Positions 1-10,362 of a DNA stretch of 64,000 nt are shown here, one piece after another (the stretch's first letter is position 1; the number at the start of each line of letters is the position of its first letter). The translations under genes were made by a program, and so were the position numbers. Source of the DNA: Platanthera guangdongensis (taxonomy: Eukaryota; Streptophyta; Magnoliopsida; Asparagales; Orchidaceae); the NCBI GenBank assembly GCA_039583875.1, contig CM077151.1, forward strand, positions 22,686,208 through 22,750,207, written 5' to 3'. The notes beneath the pieces are model-generated. The model saw nothing but the letters and a program-made list of their open reading frames with translations, had not been told where the DNA came from and searched no databases.

Positions 1-1070
1 AGAGTCACCTTGGGATGGATGTTTATATTGGGATAATCTTAGTGGTGCACATCCGCGAGATAGTTCATTGATATTATCATCGTTGCTTGAGGGTCATAGT
101 AATTTTAGATTCTTCCCGGGATTCGATTTGCCCAACCATCCCTCATGATTTAGACAATGTACCTACTTCGTGGGAAGATTTGGTTAGCGAAGGATGTGAC
201 GTTTTGGAAGAGTTACCCTGTGTGGGAAGGCTATTTGTGGATGACGGTAGCACTGAGGACCCGATAACATTTCTTTGATGTTAGCTCCTTCGCCAGAAGC
301 CCAAAATGGATTAGGAATTTTGTCGAGTACGATCTTTTCTACTTTTGAGACCAATACTGATTCTGATTTGGACGAATTTATCTAGTGGTTTGGAAGACAT
401 GTCAGCTGAGTTGGTAGAGTCACCCCATGATGAATGTTTATCTGATAGTGAGTTAGATGATGACGATCCAGCTGAGTTTTCGGTAAGGACGAATCTACTG
501 TTTGATTTTTTCTTTGATTTTGATGGCTTGCACCCGGAGGATTTTCTTGGACGTTAAATCCATGTTTTGAGGGTGAGTATGATTTAGTTCCTCCTCTGGA
601 ATCGCCCATGTCGACTCCTCATCCGGTTCACTTGATTCGATTAGATGACTTGTTAGGGAACAAGCTTGTCATTTCTAGCCCGAGATATCTAGAGATATTT
701 ATTTATCCAGCTTCCCAATTAGACTTACCCAGACGGGTGTGTGTGAGCGATTTGTTAGTTGTCGCGTTCGGTCTTTCCACTACTGTTCATAGATCTGACT
801 ATGCTGTTCCTAGGATGGACCGTTCATCTGACCGTTTGCCATTGGGTAAGGCTTCTTTTGGACCGCTAGTGATTCCATGGCGATGTTACGTTTTGATGTG
901 GTGTCCCCCAAACACAATTATTTTCCAAGCCCGGTCGCTTGCATTTATCCTCCGCCTTTTGATGATCTGTGCATGCACACGTTAGTGAACGTAGTTGGGC
1001 ATGTGGAGTTTTTGTCTCACGCACTACCTTTCAACTCCAAGAGCATCCAACTATATAGTTGGAGATGACC
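1..1070 (+). other. Unrecognised, probably decayed retroelement interior
   Basis: Short open stretches occur on the plus strand (87-278, 345-557, 608-985), separated by stops and rich in Asp/Glu. I recognise no domain. Because an integrase tail follows in the same orientation, this is most simply degraded internal sequence of the same gypsy element, but nothing in the sequence proves it. A short AT-rich stretch at 1098-1130 (AAATTTAAA-type units) looks like replication slippage. Confidence 0.3.
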
Positions 1071-1137
1071 GTTTTCCGCAGGCATTTCTTTGTGAAATTT
1101 TTAAATCAAAATTTAAATCTAAATTTAAAACTACGAC

Positions 1138-1720
1138 TTGGACTCCACAGAAATCGTTAATGAATGTAGAGCACCCGTGCCACCAGACTTAGTCCCGTTA
1201 TTTTCTACTGTTAACTCAAGTCACGTTGCACATGGGTTCACCCCTCATGGAGGTACGTGGGACCTTGTTCTTCCGCATGCTCAATTAGCGTATAATAATT
1301 CTAAGAATAGGTCCACCGGTTTATCTCCGAATGAGATAGTGCATGGATATAAGGCACCCGTGCCTCTTGACTTGATTCCGTTACCTACATCCTTTAAATC
1401 TAGTCAATTTGCACAGGACTTCGCCTCACACGTTCACGCTCTCCATGAGCACATTGGTAAGACGTTAGCTACACAATATTACTTATCAATCGAATGTTAA
1501 CGTACATAGGCGAGAAGTCCACTTGAATGTTGGTAATTTGGTAATGGTTCGACTTATCCCTGAACGGCTTCCTTCGGGCACCATAAAGAAATTAGCGAAT
1601 AAGAGAGCCGGTCCTTTTCGGGTTTTTAAAGAAGATAGGCGAAAATGCATATTTATTAAAGTTACCCGCTGATTGGGGAATCTCTCCTGTTTTTAACATT
1701 TCAGATTTAACGCTTTATGT
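1138..1720 (+). pseudogene. Ty3/gypsy integrase C-terminal region, broken
   Basis: The frame 1138-1500 encodes WDLVLPHAQLAYNN followed by STGLSPNEIVHGYKAPVPLDL, the tail of a Ty3/gypsy integrase core just past the catalytic Glu. It is followed after a frame break (1500-1660) by VGNLVMVRL, LPSGT and KKLANKRAGPF, typical of the GPY/F module that lies between integrase and chromodomain. The first ~35 residues (EIVNECRAPVPPDL onward) repeat the later EIVHGYKAPVPLDL segment in diverged form, so part of the gene is duplicated in tandem. Stops and frame changes show it is dead. The catalytic core upstream is absent or unrecognisable. Confidence 0.75.
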
Positions 1721-1781
1721 CGCTCCACCACCTGAACTTTCTGTCTCTCCGTTTAATATTTCCACTATATCATCTAATGGG

Positions 1782-2092
1782 GTGGGGGGTGAGATTGTTT
1801 CTGGATCGCTTCCTCCTTCGAATTCTCCGGGAGGTATGTTACCTACTGATGATGTAACTGGTTTTTCTTCTTCGCCTAATGCTTTTTCAAGGTTCCCCCG
1901 GACCGATTTCTTGCCTGACAGGATCTTACAGGACGCGATGTTTCCCACCCCAGACGGTGACATTCACAGGTTTTTGATCAGATGGCGTGGTCGTCCTGCT
2001 TCGGACGATTCTTGGCTCTCAGCTGCACAGGTGGATCTTCTAGATCCGGATCTCTTGCGCCGTTACTTTCCCGCCCACTCATCGGTGATGAG
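1782..2092 (+). pseudogene. Chromodomain-like C-terminus of a chromovirus polyprotein
   Basis: From about 1900 the frame reads TDFLPDRILQDA, then HRFLIRWRGRPASDDSW and DLLDPDLLRRYFP. This is the group-type chromodomain (ILDDR ... FLVRWRGRP...TW ... LL...Y) found at the polyprotein end of plant chromoviruses, where it is thought to guide integration to particular chromatin. The upstream linker (1782-1900) is Ser/Pro-rich. The reading ends near a purine tract (GAGCGGGGAGGAT, 2100-2112), consistent with a polypurine tract preceding a 3' LTR. Assignment as chromovirus is firm; the exact lineage is not. Confidence 0.75.
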
Positions 2093-2100
2093 TCCTTTTG

Positions 2101-2167
2101 AGCGGGGAGGATTGATGGCGACGTCCATCATGATGGCGATTACGACGATGGAGCCCTAATTGGTAAA

Positions 2168-2198
<31 letters not shown>

Positions 2199-2425
2199 GC
2201 GGCCTAATTGGTAAAGATGACGGCGATGACGACGATGACGACGATGGCGCACGTGGTGGATTGATGGCGACAGCCATCATGATGGCGATTACGACGATGG
2301 CGGCCTAATTGGTAAAGATGACGGCGATGACGACGATGGCGGCGATGACGACGATGGCGGCGATGACGACGATGGCGCACGTGGTGTTCATGGCGATCGC
2401 GGGATATTGGCGGAAGATGAGATGA
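2101..2425 (+). repeat. Imperfect GAY/GGC triplet-rich minisatellite
   Basis: Units such as GATGACGGCGATGACGACGA alternate with a longer unit that contains TTGATGGCGACRKCCATC and CCTAATTGGTAAAGATGACGG. The longer unit appears twice in full (about 2112-2225 and 2258-2330). The array lies directly after the purine tract, so it is probably the start of a 3' LTR. An open frame of His/Arg-rich sequence on the minus strand is only a by-product of the repeat. Confidence 0.8.
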
Positions 2426-3480
2426 TGATCCACCGGCCAAGGATTTGCGGCGCCGCAGCGGTCATGGCTACAATCTTCGCCAATGGAAATAGACTTATTA
2501 TTATTAATAATTTTAATTTGCTAGTTTATGAGTTTTTAATAATTGACATTTTTATGCCGGTGTGCGTTTAGCCACTGTTTTGGGCTGCTTATAGTTTTTG
2601 TTTGATGTAAGCCTTATAAAAGGCCATGACTATTGTTTTTATCATTAGTTTTATGAATGAATTGAAAACTTAAATTCCTCCAACCTAATTTCTCTCCTTC
2701 CTCCCTCTTAGCCGCCGCCTCCCTTAGGGGTTCTTCTTCTCCAAAGCTCTTGACCGCCCCTCCTTCTCTCTTCTTTTCCTCTTCTCTCATCTACTCCCTT
2801 TCCCCCACTCTTCAATACCTCCATCATCGTGTTTCTCCTCCACGATTTCTTCACCTCCCATCAATCTTCGGCCTCCTTCGGTTTGGGGAGTCAAGCGCAA
2901 GAAGAAGAGGCCATCGTGGACTTCTACGGCGAAAGGCGGGAAGACGATCGAGTTTTCTCATCATTGGTGCATCTCCTGTCGCGTCCAAGAAAGCGATCGT
3001 TCTTGTTTGTGGATCCAACATCTCGGATCTACTATTCCGAGCGGGGTACGAAACCATCTACTCACGAGATTTCTTTCTTAGATAGTTCTTGTGGTGACGA
3101 CTTTTGCGTGAAATTTGAATCGTTGAATTTTCGCGGTACTACTTTTAATAGTTTGTCATTTTCGTTTGGTTTTCCGAAGATCCTTCGAGAGGAGTGGCGA
3201 TCCTCGCTTCTTTGTTTTAGTTGGGATAGATCCTACCATTTTCCGAATTCGTGATTTATTTCTTGGTGGATCTATTTTGGTACAACTCCAAGCTCGTCGG
3301 AATAAATATTATTCCTTTTAGCCGGAAAGGATTTTGGCCTATAGTCATTCTTCATTCCTTTAACGGATCGGCTATCCGTATGTTAGCGCGAGAGATAAAT
3401 TACATCATTGTGACAGCTGCGTTTCATAGTGTGCTGGTTAGAGAGCGTTGAGAGTTGCGAGCGTCGTTGTCACGCCGTCC
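2113..3480 (+). other. Probable 3' LTR and flank of the chromovirus-like element
   Basis: Sequence starts TGATGG right after a purine tract at 2100-2112. A TATA-like box TTATAAAAGG lies at about 2610-2620, followed by a pyrimidine-rich stretch (2690-2830) like the R/U5 region of plant gypsy LTRs. The matching 5' LTR lies outside the window, so neither LTR end nor a target duplication can be fixed. The end given here is only where the satellite starts. The open frames at 2750-3250 have no recognisable domain. Confidence 0.4.
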
Positions 3481-3504
3481 GTGTAGGATCTTTTAGGACG
3501 GGCC

Positions 3505-4325
3505 TACATCACCCGGGAGCAAATTTTTCGCCTGGGCGCGGATTTTTCTCCCGTGGGCGAATTTTTCGCCCGGGCGCGAATTTTTCGCCGGGCGCGGAAT
3601 GTTCCGCCCGAGCGCAAATTTTTTCACCCGAGCGAATTTTTTCGCCCGACGCGAAATTTCTCCCGAGCGCGAATTTTTCGCCCGGGCGCGAATTTTTCGC
3701 CTAGGCGCGAATTTTTTCCTGGGCTCGAATTTTTTCGCCCGGGGGCCAATTTTTCGCCCGGGCACTGTTTTTTTTGCATGATAGTGCTTTTTTTCGCCTG
3801 GGAGCAATTTTTTCCCCCGCGGTTTTTTCGCCCGAGAGCGGTTTTTTTCCCCCGGGCGCAGTTTTTTTCGCCTGTCACAGTTTTTTCGCCCGAGCACGGT
3901 TTTTTCGCTCGATCGCAATTTTTTACCTGTGCGCGATGTTTTCGCCCCGACGAGAAATTTTTGCCCGGGCGCGATTTTTTCGCCTGATCGCAAAATTTTT
4001 GTCCGGGCGCAAAATTTCGCCTGATCCCAAATATTTCGCCCCGACACGAATATTTTGCCCGAGCACGAATATTTCGCCCGGGCGCGAATATTTCGCACGG
4101 GCTCGAATATTTCACTCGGACGCGCATTTTTTGCCCGGACGCGTTTTTTTTGTCCGGACGCGTTTTTTTTTCGCGCCCGACGGAAAATTCAAGCTCGGGC
4201 GAAAAGTTCGCGCTCGAGCGAATAATTCACGCCCGGGCGTAAAATGCGCGTCCGAGCGAAATATTCGCCCAGGGCGAAAAATTCTCGTCTGTCCGAAAAT
4301 TCACGCTCGGGCAGAAAAATGTGCG
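3505..4325. repeat. GC-rich ~20-bp tandem satellite with an orientation switch
   Basis: About 40 degenerate units of the form TTTTTCGCCCGGGCGCGAA run from about 3520 to 4170. From about 4180 to 4320 the same motif appears as its reverse complement (GGGCGAAAAGTTCGCGCTCG). Each unit contains the palindrome CGCCCGGGCG, so single strands can fold locally, and the two halves can pair with each other as a long inverted repeat. All six frames are open for long stretches (up to about 200 codons on both strands) because the repeat lacks stops; these are not genes. The repeat is CpG-dense. Confidence 0.85.
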
Positions 4326-5134
4326 CAATTTTAATAAAAAGTCTCTGCAACCGAGATTTGTCAAACCGTTTATAAAATGCTCATTTCTGAAAATCTCTGC
4401 AAAAAAAATTCACCCAAACGGATCTCTTTTTGCATATACATTTTCAAAAGCTCATTTTCCCACCTTCCTTTTGCTACCACTCATTTTCCTTTCCGAAAAG
4501 CCCTCCCAAACAGAGCCTATATATTGATATGAAGTCAACCTGACAAGAAACTTCTAATTTCTGTGAACTGATGACTGTTCGTGGTGTATAATTTTTGGAT
4601 AAGTTTCAATTTATATTGATATACAGGCTCCTTTACAGTGCATTTAATTTCTTTCCTTTTAGAGTTGATCAGTTGACATGTTTTCTGTCATTAATTTCAT
4701 CTTGTTACTATTCATTATTCATTATATTATTTATATTTTTCTGAGAAGAGTCCGTCTTTGCGCATTATATTAAAACAATTAAAATTACACAAATTTGTGT
4801 TTATATGACTTAAAAATGACCGTGCTTCCAGTGAATATGGAGTGATACTTGTGAGGATGCTACGTTAGATTATAAATTCATGGACTCTAATACAAATCAT
4901 GATTAATCTAAAAACTATAGTTCAAAATAGAAATAGAAAATGTTAATAACCTAGATGAGAACATCAAGATATTTTATATCAACCAAATATTCTTGTTTAG
5001 ATCCTCTTTGGATGTCTAATCTGTGACCTACAAGATATTATACCTATGATTTTCCCGGCAATAGTTATTACTCTCTTCATAGGCTACCAAGGAATGATTT
5101 TACCCTGTAATGGCCATGACAATCGTTAACATAG
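4326..5134. other. AT-rich spacer, no gene seen
   Basis: No coding, RNA or LTR structure was recognised. CCCAAACAGAGCC near 4505-4518 is the complement of a GGCTCTGTTTGGG motif often seen at ends of plant DNA transposons, but no partner end was found. TATATTGATAT occurs twice, near 4520 and 4612. Confidence 0.4.
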
Positions 5135-5321
5135 TGTAGGAAAACGTGAACCTTATATGTAATTTCTCAAGTATCAAATATAAAGTATGAGTACATATTT
5201 ATGGAGGTAAAAAGAGAGAGGAAAGTCCTATACAAGATGTGAGATTAAAAAGAGGAGAGAAATAATAATAAAATACAAAGAAATTGGTCATTGGGCCTTT
5301 GTTATATGTGCTTTTCCAACA
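5135..5321 (-). repeat. 3' LTR of copia C (187 bp)
   Basis: Read on the minus strand it begins TGTTGGAAAAGC at 5321 and ends TTTTCCTACA at 5135. It contains a TATA-like stretch (CCATAAATATG, near 5205). The purine tract GCGGGGGAG lies at 5322-5330 just outside. The LTR boundaries follow from TG...CA ends and comparison with the LTRs of copias A, D and H. Confidence 0.85.
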
Positions 5322-5336
5322 CTCCCCCGCAAACTG

Positions 5337-6900
5337 GAGCGTACAAGTCATATGCACCAAGCTGGACAGACACTGATAAAATAAGGTACTCGATAAAGCC
5401 TTTGTGAGAATATCAGCAACTTGATCAGTGCCCGAAACATGCTTTAAGTCTACTTTCTTCATTTGAACTTTCTCCCGAATAAAATGACAGTTTACTTCGA
5501 TATGTTTCGTGCGTTCGTGGAAGACCGGATTCTTTGCTATGTGTATGACCGCTTGACTGTCCCAAAACATAACATCAGAAGAGGAAGTTTCAGCCCCAAA
5601 TTCAGGTCAACACCCAAATCATCAGCAAGGAGGCTTTCAAATCATGTGAGTTCTGAGACAACTGATGTCATCGATCTATTCTGCTTCCGCGAAGATCGAG
5701 CAACCACTGTTTGTTTCTTGTTTTTCCATGTAATGAGATGACCTCCAAGATATGTACAAAAACCACTGGTTGACCGCCGATCGTCCAAGGAGCCAGCATA
5801 ATCGACATCTGAATATGCAACCAATGTTGGAGTAGGGGTGGAGGTTTTGTAAACCAGTTCTTGACCCAGAGCTGCTTTAAGGTATCGAAGAATACGTTCA
5901 ACAGCTTGAAGATGAGAGACTTGGGGAGCATGCATGAACGACTGACAACCCCAACAACGAACGATATATCCGGCCTTGTGACCGTTAGGTAGATCAATTT
6001 TCCCACAGACGTCGATAGTATTCCGGGTTTTGGAGAAGCAGATCAACATCAGAGGCATGAGCACATAGCTTGTGATTTGCATCCATCAGAGTAATTGCCG
6101 GCTTGCATCCGGACTAACCAGCATCTTTGAGGAGGTCAAGACAATACTTCTGTTGGGAGAGGACAGTCCATCCGGGCGTCTTGTGACCTCAAGACCAGGA
6201 AGTAGCGAATATGCCCCAGGTATTTTGTCTGAAACACGGTGCTAAAGTGTTGTTTGGCCGCTTGAACCCCTTCGAGTCATCCCCAGTAAGTAAAATGTCA
6301 TCAACATAAACTAACAGAAGAACAGTTCCTGTTGCCCGGTGCCGAGTAAATAGGGAGAAGTCTGCTGAGCTCCGAGTGAAACCCATGTCTCGAATAACGT
6401 TACAGAACTTGTCAAGCCACGCTCGAGGGGATTGTTTGAGACCATGGATGAATTTCTTCAAGACACACACGAGACTCCCCCGTGGTCTCAAACCCGGGAG
6501 GTTGGTGCATGTAGACGGTTTCCTGAAGATCGCCATTCAGGAATGCATTCTTAATATCCAGCTGATGAAGGGGCCAGTGACGATGCACGACCACTGAGAG
6601 AAGAACGCGAATGGTGTTGAGCTTGACCACCGGAGAGAAGGTTTCCTCATAGTCAAGACCCTGTTTTGAGTGAAGCCACAGGCCACCAGGCGGACCTTCA
6701 GACGGTCAATGGTGCCATCAGGAGCGTGTTTGATGACAAAAACCTACTTACACCCAACATGTGTCTGACCGGAAGGTAAAGGGACGAGGACCCATGTTTG
6801 GTTAGCCCAAAAGGCCGTCATTTCTTCTTCCATAGCGGCCCGCCAGCCGGGATGTTGAAGTGCCTCTTGCACAAAATTAGGCATAGAAATAGAGGATAAT
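5337..6900 (-). pseudogene. Reverse transcriptase and RNase H of copia C
   Basis: Minus-strand pieces give [20 protein letters not shown] (RT, near 6560), [23 protein letters not shown] (catalytic YVDD box, near 6290), VTRPDISFVVG, YSDVDYAGSLDDRRSTSGFC (RNase H, near 5790) and [21 protein letters not shown] (near 5480). Several frame changes (near 6190, 6090, 5670 and 5570) break the polyprotein. The RNase H tail runs to about 5400, followed by the purine tract. Confidence 0.85.
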
Positions 6901-8164
6901 GATGTGCCAAGTGACGAAGTGGCGGGGAGAGGCGATGAAGAGAGACATAATGCGCCATGGATGAGCGGTGAGACTGGAGCCGGAGCAGCAGCCGCAGAAC
7001 GTTAGAGGTTGAAGCCGACTGTAGTGGGGCAACGGGACGAGAAGAGCGGCGAGAATAGACCTGGATGACAGGTGGCTTGGAAGAGCTGCAGGCTGGGCAG
7101 GAGGGAGAGATGGTGGAGAAAGATGCACGACGAGCTCAGTAACAGGTATGACAGGGCCCGCGATGGGCTCAAGAAAAGGTGTTGTATCTGAAGCAGAGAA
7201 GAAAGGAAGATCCTCCAGAAGGTGACATCAGCAGAAATAGTCACCTTGTGGGTAACGAGCGAATAACACACGTAGCCTTTTTCATGCGTGAATAGCCACA
7301 AAGACATATTTGGCCGCACGAGGATCCAACTTGTCCGTAGACGGGCCTAGGGTGTGAATGTAGCACCTACACCCAAAGATGCGACGAGTAAGAGAGAAGG
7401 CCGGAGTGGAGGGAATAGGAGGCTGAACGGAGTAGCATTGTGGAGGACGGAGGACGGGAGACGGTTGATGAAAAAACAGACTGTGGAAAGCGCAAAGTGC
7501 CAATAGGGTTTAGGAACCCGCATTTGAAGCATAAGAGAGCGAGCCACATCAAGGAGATGACGATTTTTACGCTCCGCGACACCGTTTTGTTGAGGGGTAT
7601 AAGCACAAGACGTTTGGTGAATGACCCCAAACTCAGAGCAGAGGGTCACAAATCATAGCCAGTGTACTCGCGCGCATTATCAGTACGAAGAGTTTTGATG
7701 GACACGGAGAATTGTGTGCGAGTCGTATGAAAGAAGGCCCGAAATACGCGGGAAGCTCGAACGGTCACGAAGGAGTATAACCATGTCATGCAGGAATAGT
7801 CATCTATAAAAGTAAGAAATAACGGTAGCCATAAATAATAGGAAACTTGTACAGACCCCATATATCAGAGTGTATCAAAACAAAAGGAACAGAGCTCCGA
7901 GTACAATGAGATGGAAAAGATAAACGATGCTGTTTACCAAAAATACATGTTTCACACTGAAAAGCAGAAAGAGAGATATCGGGGAGGGCCTTTTGGAGGA
8001 CCAGGAGAGGAGCATGACCAAGACCCGATGCCAATCCTCGGGGAGACAGATGCGAGGAGAGTAGGAGAGTCATCAAGAAGGTAGAGGTCGTTCTGCAGTC
8101 GCCCCCTACCAATGATAGTCCGCGTCTGCTGATCCTGTATCAGAAAAGAAGAAGTAAATGTCAC
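6901..8164 (-). pseudogene. Integrase of copia C, frameshifted
   Basis: Minus-strand frames contain the GAG-pre-integrase-like part (CETCIFGKQHRLSFPSHCTRS, 7880-8000), the core with FIDDYSCMTWLY, LRTDNAREYTG (second catalytic Asp) and CAYTPQQNGVAERKNRHLLD (catalytic Glu), then YINRLPSSVL-like sequence and KYVFVAIHA near 7285. The D,D(35)E residues are therefore all present, split over different frames at about 7650 and 7830. Downstream to 6901 is the Ser/Pro-rich linker to RT, also frameshifted. Confidence 0.85.
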
Positions 8165-8643
8165 AGAGCAATGTAAGTCAGCAGTGAGGCGAGCAACAAA
8201 GAGTAAATTGAATGGAGAGCCCGGAACATGAAGAACCGAGCGCAGGGAAAGCCAGGAGTGAGAGGAATGTCAGCACAATCAAGACAGGGAGAACTGCCCC
8301 ATGGCCACAGTAATGTACTTTGGATGAAGAGAGGACAAGTATTGAGGCGTCGAACAGAGGTGATGTGATGAGTGACACCAGAATCCACAATCCATCGCGT
8401 GCCAGTGGAGAGGCAGACGATACCTTCATAGGAAATGGAGGTAGCAGAGGCAATCGAGGCAGGCGGGCAGCTGAGCAGGCCCTGAAGATGCTGGAGCCGA
8501 AGGCGAACCTCATCAAGGTCAGTACGAGGGGTAGAGTCGGTGACAGCAACAGAGGCCAGCGGATGAGGAGGACGACCATGCTTGCGATAACATGTAGCTG
8601 CAAGGTGCCCATCCTTGCCGCAGAGGAACATTTAGGTCGCAGT
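8161..8643 (-). pseudogene. gag zinc knuckle and protease start of copia C
   Basis: The minus-strand frame from 8631 reads CGKDGHLAATCYRKHG, a plant copia gag zinc knuckle, and later WIVDSGVTHHIT, the aspartic protease active-site region (DSG). The upstream gag is lost in the gap starting at 8644. The frame closes at 8161 within the protease region. Confidence 0.85.
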
Positions 8644-9143
8644 NNNNNNNNNNNNNNNNNNNNNNNNNNNNNNNNNNNNNNNNNNNNNNNNNNNNNNNNN
8701 NNNNNNNNNNNNNNNNNNNNNNNNNNNNNNNNNNNNNNNNNNNNNNNNNNNNNNNNNNNNNNNNNNNNNNNNNNNNNNNNNNNNNNNNNNNNNNNNNNNN
8801 NNNNNNNNNNNNNNNNNNNNNNNNNNNNNNNNNNNNNNNNNNNNNNNNNNNNNNNNNNNNNNNNNNNNNNNNNNNNNNNNNNNNNNNNNNNNNNNNNNNN
8901 NNNNNNNNNNNNNNNNNNNNNNNNNNNNNNNNNNNNNNNNNNNNNNNNNNNNNNNNNNNNNNNNNNNNNNNNNNNNNNNNNNNNNNNNNNNNNNNNNNNN
9001 NNNNNNNNNNNNNNNNNNNNNNNNNNNNNNNNNNNNNNNNNNNNNNNNNNNNNNNNNNNNNNNNNNNNNNNNNNNNNNNNNNNNNNNNNNNNNNNNNNNN
9101 NNNNNNNNNNNNNNNNNNNNNNNNNNNNNNNNNNNNNNNNNNN
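8644..9143. other. Assembly gap (500 N)
   Basis: Exactly 500 N characters, a length often used for gaps of unknown size. Copia C's gag lies on the left and a 61-bp tandem repeat array on the right, so the gap probably arose because the array could not be assembled. It hides the 5' end of the 9144-15346 element and the 5' LTR of copia C. Confidence 0.95.
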
Positions 9144-9875
9144 CCGGGGTCTCGCCCCTGCTCCTTCTAGCCGGCGGCCTGGTGGGGGCGAGACCGGCCG
9201 GGGGCCGGGGTCTCGCCCCTGCTCCTTCTAGCCTGGCGGCATGGTGGGGCGAGACCGGCCGGGGGCCGGGGTCTCGCCCCTGCTCCTTCTAGCCTGGCGG
9301 CTGGTGGGCGAGACCGGCGGGGGCCGGGGTCTCGCCCCTGCTCCTTCTGCTGGCGGCCTGGTGGGGCGAGACCGGCCGGGGGCCGGGGTCTCGCCCCTGT
9401 CTCCTCTAGCCTGGCTGCCTGGTGGGGCGAGACCGGCCGGGGGTCCGGGGTCTCGCCCCTGCTCCTTCTAGCCGGCGGCCTGGTGGGGCGAGACCGGCCG
9501 GGGGCCGGGGTCTCGCCCTGCTCCTTCTAGCCTGCGGGCCTGGTGGGGGGAGAACGCGGCCGGGGGCCGGGGTCTCGCCCCTGCCCCTCTAGCCTGGCGG
9601 CCTGGTGGGGCGAGGACCGGCCGGGGGCCGGGTTCTCGCCCCTGCCCTTCTAGCCTGGCGGCCTGGTGGGGCGAGACCGGCCGGGGGCCGGGGTCTCGCC
9701 CTGCCCTTCTAGCCTGGCGGCCTGGTGGGGCGAGACCGGCGGGGGCCGGGGTCTCGCCCCTGCTCCTTCTAGCCTGGCGGCCTGGTGGGCGAGACCGGAC
9801 GGGGGCCGGGGTCTCGCCCCTGCTCCTTCTAGCCTGGCGTCTGGCGGGGCGAGACCGGTCAGAGGCCGCGGTCTC
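9144..9875 (+). repeat. 61-bp tandem repeat, 5' LTR copy
   Basis: About 12 units of roughly 61 bp containing CTGGCGGCCTGGTGGGGCGA. Each unit holds an 11-bp inverted repeat, GGGGCGAGACC ... GGTCTCGCCCC, around a GC core, so each can form a very stable hairpin. Units here vary more, with several 1-bp indels, than those in the 3' LTR. 61 is not a multiple of three, so the long frames through it are artefacts. Confidence 0.9.
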
Positions 9876-10014
9876 GCCCTTGCCCCCCTGCAGTTTTACC
9901 TTCTTGTCCTCGGGGGGAATTCCCTCTTTACCCCCCGGCGTGGCTGTTTTCTATTGGCCCGAGGTTTTCTGGGTAAGGGTATTTCGGTCATTTTACCCCA
10001 GGACTTGGAACAAC

Positions 10015-10022
10015 TATAAATA
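10015..10022 (+). promoter_or_regulatory. TATA box of 5' LTR
   Basis: TATAAATA in a unique part of the LTR, conserved at 15049-15056 in the 3' copy. It probably directs transcription start shortly downstream. Confidence 0.65.
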
Positions 10023-10362
10023 GACCCCCTGGGTGCCTTGGAGAGGGGGCCTCTTTTCTTAACTCCTCCTCCCTTAGCTTTCTTGGTAGAGTAGAGAGAG
10101 CTAGCCAAGGCGCCTAGCCTAGCCCTTTGGTAAGGGAGGGGAAAGCTCAGGTAGCCTTCCGGTGTGAGGTGGGACCTCCGTGCTAGAGCCGAGGGTCTGT
10201 TCATAGTCTCCTAAGTCTCGGTCCGTGACGTTTCTCTCGGGTAGTAGGTGTGAGGTCACCCCTTTCCAGGGACCCCGAACTCCACAGAGGTCAATTTTGG
10301 CTTCAACACTTTGGTGCGGTGAGCGTGGAGAGTGACCAGCACAGAAGATCTCAGGAGAGTGT

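Larger units (their letters stand above)
5135..8643 (-). mobile_element. Ty1/copia element C, 5' part lost in assembly gap
   Basis: On the minus strand the order is gag zinc knuckle (8630), protease, integrase, reverse transcriptase, RNase H, purine tract and 3' LTR. The copia order (integrase before RT) is clear. The gag start, primer site and 5' LTR are missing because the element runs into a run of 500 N. Its LTR is closely similar to that of copia H at 61380-61554, and its proteins resemble copias A and D, so all four look like one family group; short LTRs suggest the Ale lineage (inference). Frameshifts throughout show it is inactive. Confidence 0.9.
9144..10308 (+). repeat. 5' LTR of the TR-GAG-like element (partial)
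   Basis: Contains the 61-bp array (9144-9875), then a unique 3' part closely matching 14900-15346, ending TTTTGGCTTCAACA at 10308. The TATA box TATAAATA is at 10015-10022. The candidate primer site TTGGTGCGGTGAGCG starts at 10311; it does not match tRNA-iMet and I cannot name its tRNA. Confidence 0.8.

Noticed and set aside
3493..4334. Long Arg/Phe- and Lys/Arg-rich open frames on both strands
   Set aside because: They are translations of the ~20-bp satellite in several frames; no start context, codon signal or domain.
4500..4520. Transposon terminal repeat GGCTCTGTTTGGG
   Set aside because: No partner copy within several kb and no duplication; too short alone.
8320..9231. 303-codon plus-strand open frame spanning the N gap
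   Set aside because: More than half is N, the left part is antisense to copia C gag, and the right is the 61-bp repeat.
9241..10019. Frames reading GRDRPGAGVSP repeats (also 14067-15109)
   Set aside because: A by-product of the 61-bp tandem repeat, which shifts frame every unit.
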